A DNA stretch of 64,000 bases from the NCBI GenBank assembly GCA_021199495.1, contig JAJQHY010000012.1, positions 1-64,000 of the forward strand, in the 5' to 3' direction. Position 1 is the stretch's first letter, and each line of letters begins with the position of its first letter. The notes under the pieces are model-generated. The model was not told the DNA's origin and ran no database searches. It was given only the letters and a program-made list of their open reading frames with translations. Of the stretch, positions 62,901 through 64,000 are shown piece by piece. Origin of the DNA: Lachnospiraceae bacterium (GTDB lineage: Bacteria; Bacillota; Clostridia; Lachnospirales; Lachnospiraceae). The position numbers were made by a program, and so were the translations under genes.

Positions 62901-64000
62901 CTTAAAGATACCGTGCCGTCTTCGCCGGTTGTCAGATAACAGCTCTCATTTACCTTGTTTCTGACTCCGGTATAACTGCCGTTCTCAAAGGTCAGGTATT
63001 TGCCGTCTGCGTCCTGCATCACAAAAACTGCATCCGAAAGCGTCACATCCGTATCCGCTTCAACTTTCCGGATCGTCAGGCCAGAGGTAAAGGTCAAAAG
63101 GCCGATGTCGTTGTGGCTGCTCTCATAGAGATAAGCATCCATCTCTGACAGTCCCGGAAGCGTGATACCTGCAATATACGCATTTTCAAGCCCGGAGCCA
63201 TCCTCGGACACGGTTGCTGCAGCGTCAGAATCTACTGCATCATCGCTTCCCGCATCCTGAACAGTCAGCCCATAACCGTCCAGTCCGGTAAACACCACGT
63301 AATAGGTGCCTGCCTCCAGATTGTTAAAGTTATAAGAACCGTCTTTCCCCGTCTTGACCGAATCCACGCTCTCCCCATACACATCGTAAGCGGTATAGAG
63401 CTTCACGCCGTTTACTGTCGCCGCCGCTTTTGCAGAAGAAGCATACCCGGAAGACGTCGTGCGATAAAGGGTTGCTGTCACTCCGGACAGGAGCGTTTCC
63501 TCATCATCCCTTACACCGTCACCGTCTGCGTCCAGCCATGCAAGACCTGAAATATCACGCTCCGCCACATGGGTAGATACCAGAACACTGGTAACGGAAG
63601 AGGACTGGTCGTCCCCGTATTCATAGAACATGTTGCAATAAACATCGCCAGGATTGTTGCCTTCTGTAGAAACGGTAACGTCAAAGGAGATGTTTTCTTT
63701 GGAGGACAGAGTGCCAAGGTCAAAATAAAAGGCGGTCATGTCCCCATACCCGGACACATCCAGTGTCACGGTATGGTTGGTATCATTTACCGTCGCGTTC
63801 TTCATCAGGTCCGTCCAGGAGCTGATATTTGCCACCCCGGTCACAAGGTCTGATGCAGAGGCGCTCACACTGCCATCCGTCACATAAAACGCCATGCTGT
63901 CAATGTCCTTCTCAAAAGAGGACACTGCACTTGAAAAATCAATCGTGATAGACTTCACACTGTAGCTACCCGAAAAATCCGAACCCATACTATCACCGCT
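59912..64000 (-). CDS. Cell-wall-anchored adhesin with nine Cna_B repeats (5' end outside window)
   Basis: The frame is open to the window edge; 1358 residues follow the first visible Met (63988). In order: an all-beta N-terminal part, an SdrD_B-like domain (ISGLAWLDADGDGVRDDEET), a SpaA/prealbumin-like domain (LTIRKVEADTDVTLSDAVFV), nine Cna_B repeats of ~96 residues, then TPKTGDESN, a membrane segment (WIALAGCSLLGIVLCLAVFF) and a RRRKRIR tail. Each repeat keeps Lys in the VxKxW strand, Glu in the YxxxE region and Asn in TNxH or NSH, so internal Lys-Asn isopeptide bonds are expected. It probably forms a rigid surface stalk for adhesion or mating contact. Confidence 0.9.
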   Translation of the reverse strand, partial: SGDSMGSDFSGSYSVKSITIDFSSAVSSFEKDIDSMAFYVTDGSVSASASDLVTGVANISSWTDLMKNATVNDTNHTVTLDVSGYGDMTAFYFDLGTLSSKENISFDVTVSTEGNNPGDVYCNMFYEYGDDQSSSVTSVLVSTHVAERDISGLAWLDADGDGVRDDEETLLSGVTATLYRTTSSGYASSAKAAATVNGVKLYTAYDVYGESVDSVKTGKDGSYNFNNLEAGTYYVVFTGLDGYGLTVQDAGSDDAVDSDAAATVSEDGSGLENAYIAGITLPGLSEMDAYLYESSHNDIGLLTFTSGLTIRKVEADTDVTLSDAVFVMQDADGKYLTFENGSYTGVRNKVNESCYLTTGEDGTVSLSGLPLGTYVLSEYKAPDGYLKTDETWTVEVKSRSTDGSWISYVIVDGEILDGSLTVENEPDITTVTVTKAWKDNDDQDGLRSDVTLNLVGTITNDAGETVTVVTRSATIRSGSESWTYRFAALPVYSSGKVVSYSVTEEAVDGYTVSYSAMDGSWESGYSIVITNTHTPETTEYTVVKVWDDDENRDGVRPESIEVKLIGSDGSERVAKIAADDNWQYTFTDLPVYWNEGQEISYSVVESPVSGYVRSVVDANEEHEFVITNTHEIETVDIPVEKIWDDNDDQDGVRAEGITVVLTGSDGMVREAVLTAESDWKYTFSDLPVYWNEGALITYSLQEKEVDGYTDEVVAGEDGYSFTVTNNHIPAVTDVVVSKVWDDADNQDGIRPESIAVTLSGSDGSTYETELTAENGYSYLFSGLPVYYDHGTLITYTVKEIAVEGYETAYTVDESGYLFTITNTHEPETVSIPVSKVWDDNDDQDGIRPESITVTLNGSNGTAYTAELNAENDWTYLFEDVSVYWNKGEAVEYTLTEVTVDGYETEISLNEDDTGFILTNTHEPETTAVTVEKVWEDDGNRDGVRPESIHVVLTGTDGNTYEADLSAENNWKYVFADLPVYFNHGEQIVYSISEDVVENYETALEAGEDGYAFTLTNTHEIAVTDIYVEKTWDDEENQDGVRPSSIEVVLTGSDGSQYTAELTEESGWAYTFTDLSVYFNEGQTITYSLQERAVDGYSDEVLASEDGYSFTVTNNHIPAVTDVVISKVWDDADDQDGIRPDSIKVTMTGSDGNTYEAELTAENGYVCVFTGLPVYWNEGEQIVYTVEEEAVDGYESVVEKSESGYLFTITNSHTPETKNITVIKVWEDEDDKDGLRADVKLTLTGSDGSVYYGTILKDAADQSYTFTGLPVYVNGTEIVYTLSEDAISGYTATITEGDDNYVVVNSHTPEEEKKTPTVVPGETPKTGDESNVTLWIALAGCSLLGIVLCLAVFFQNRRRKRIR
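60072..62718 (-). repeat. Tandem array of nine Cna_B-encoding repeats
   Basis: Nine in-frame units of about 288 bases. Counting from the N-terminus, units 3-4 and 7-8 resemble each other more than their other neighbours (both carry the SFTVTNNHIPAVTDVV junction), indicating a four-unit segmental duplication. Confidence 0.85.

Noticed and set aside
1-64000. tRNA, rRNA, CRISPR arrays and antibiotic resistance genes
   Set aside because: I looked for conserved RNA motifs, spaced repeats and common resistance proteins and saw none.

Overview
The window reads as part of a large integrative and conjugative element (ICE) of the Tn1549/CTn-like kind found in gut Clostridia, probably Lachnospiraceae. 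The evidence is the gene content: a MOBP relaxase, PcfB, a VirD4 coupling protein, Maff2, VirB6 and VirB4, a CD1108-like NlpC/P60 hydrolase, sortase B, topoisomerase III, a giant methylase/helicase, TTRAP and TnpV. Shine-Dalgarno sites and sigma-A promoters are of Firmicutes type. All family names rest on resemblance read by eye; no database search was run.

Layout. At the left edge (298-1407) lies the 3' part of a chromosomal Wzx-type flippase whose first ~100 codons are missing, so the element boundary probably lies at about 1408-1440. Recombination module 1 (1.46-7.1 kb) runs leftward: AAA ATPase, a resolvase-like protein without catalytic residues, a 654-residue serine recombinase, and two small proteins that share a domain with that recombinase's C-terminus. 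A divergent XRE regulator lies to its right. Recombination module 2 (7.36-19.14 kb) is an overlapping eight-gene operon of seven large serine recombinases plus a small membrane protein. Its order A-B-C-D-B'-C'-D' shows a tandem duplication of a three-gene cassette, in which the B members have degenerate active sites. The only rightward transfer genes, mobC and the relaxase (20.16-22.22 kb), follow a palindrome-rich, oriT-like stretch. An AlbA_2/Schlafen-like regulator with its own promoters (22.6-24.1 kb) separates these from the main transfer operon.

The main operon runs leftward from beyond 64000 to a terminator at 24.47 kb. In transcription order it holds: a sortase-type adhesin with nine Cna_B repeats (5' end outside the window); small accessory genes and a broken RepA; an AntA antirepressor; PcfB; VirD4; a sigma-region-4/alpha-CTD-like regulator; Maff2; VirB6; a PrgI-VirB4 fusion; sortase B; a frameshifted cell-wall hydrolase; DUF4315 and DUF4366 proteins; topB; a DUF5688 protein; a 3042-residue methylase/helicase with tnpV overprinted in another frame; a RelB/PIN toxin-antitoxin pair with its own promoter and terminators; XF1762; a 1518-residue ArdC-like polyprotein; TTRAP; and a YodL-like protein.

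Working picture. MobC and relaxase nick and pilot the strand from the oriT-like region; VirD4, VirB4, VirB6, PrgI, Maff2 and the hydrolase build the channel; TopB and the helicase/methylase handle DNA; the toxin-antitoxin pair and anti-restriction-type proteins aid establishment; sortase and adhesin decorate the surface; the recombinase batteries move the element. The most interesting points are the two recombinase modules with catalytically dead paralogs, a domain shared by three neighbouring genes, a basic C-terminal tail motif shared by four transfer-operon proteins, overprinted tnpV with its own promoter, and the sigma4/alpha-CTD fusion.
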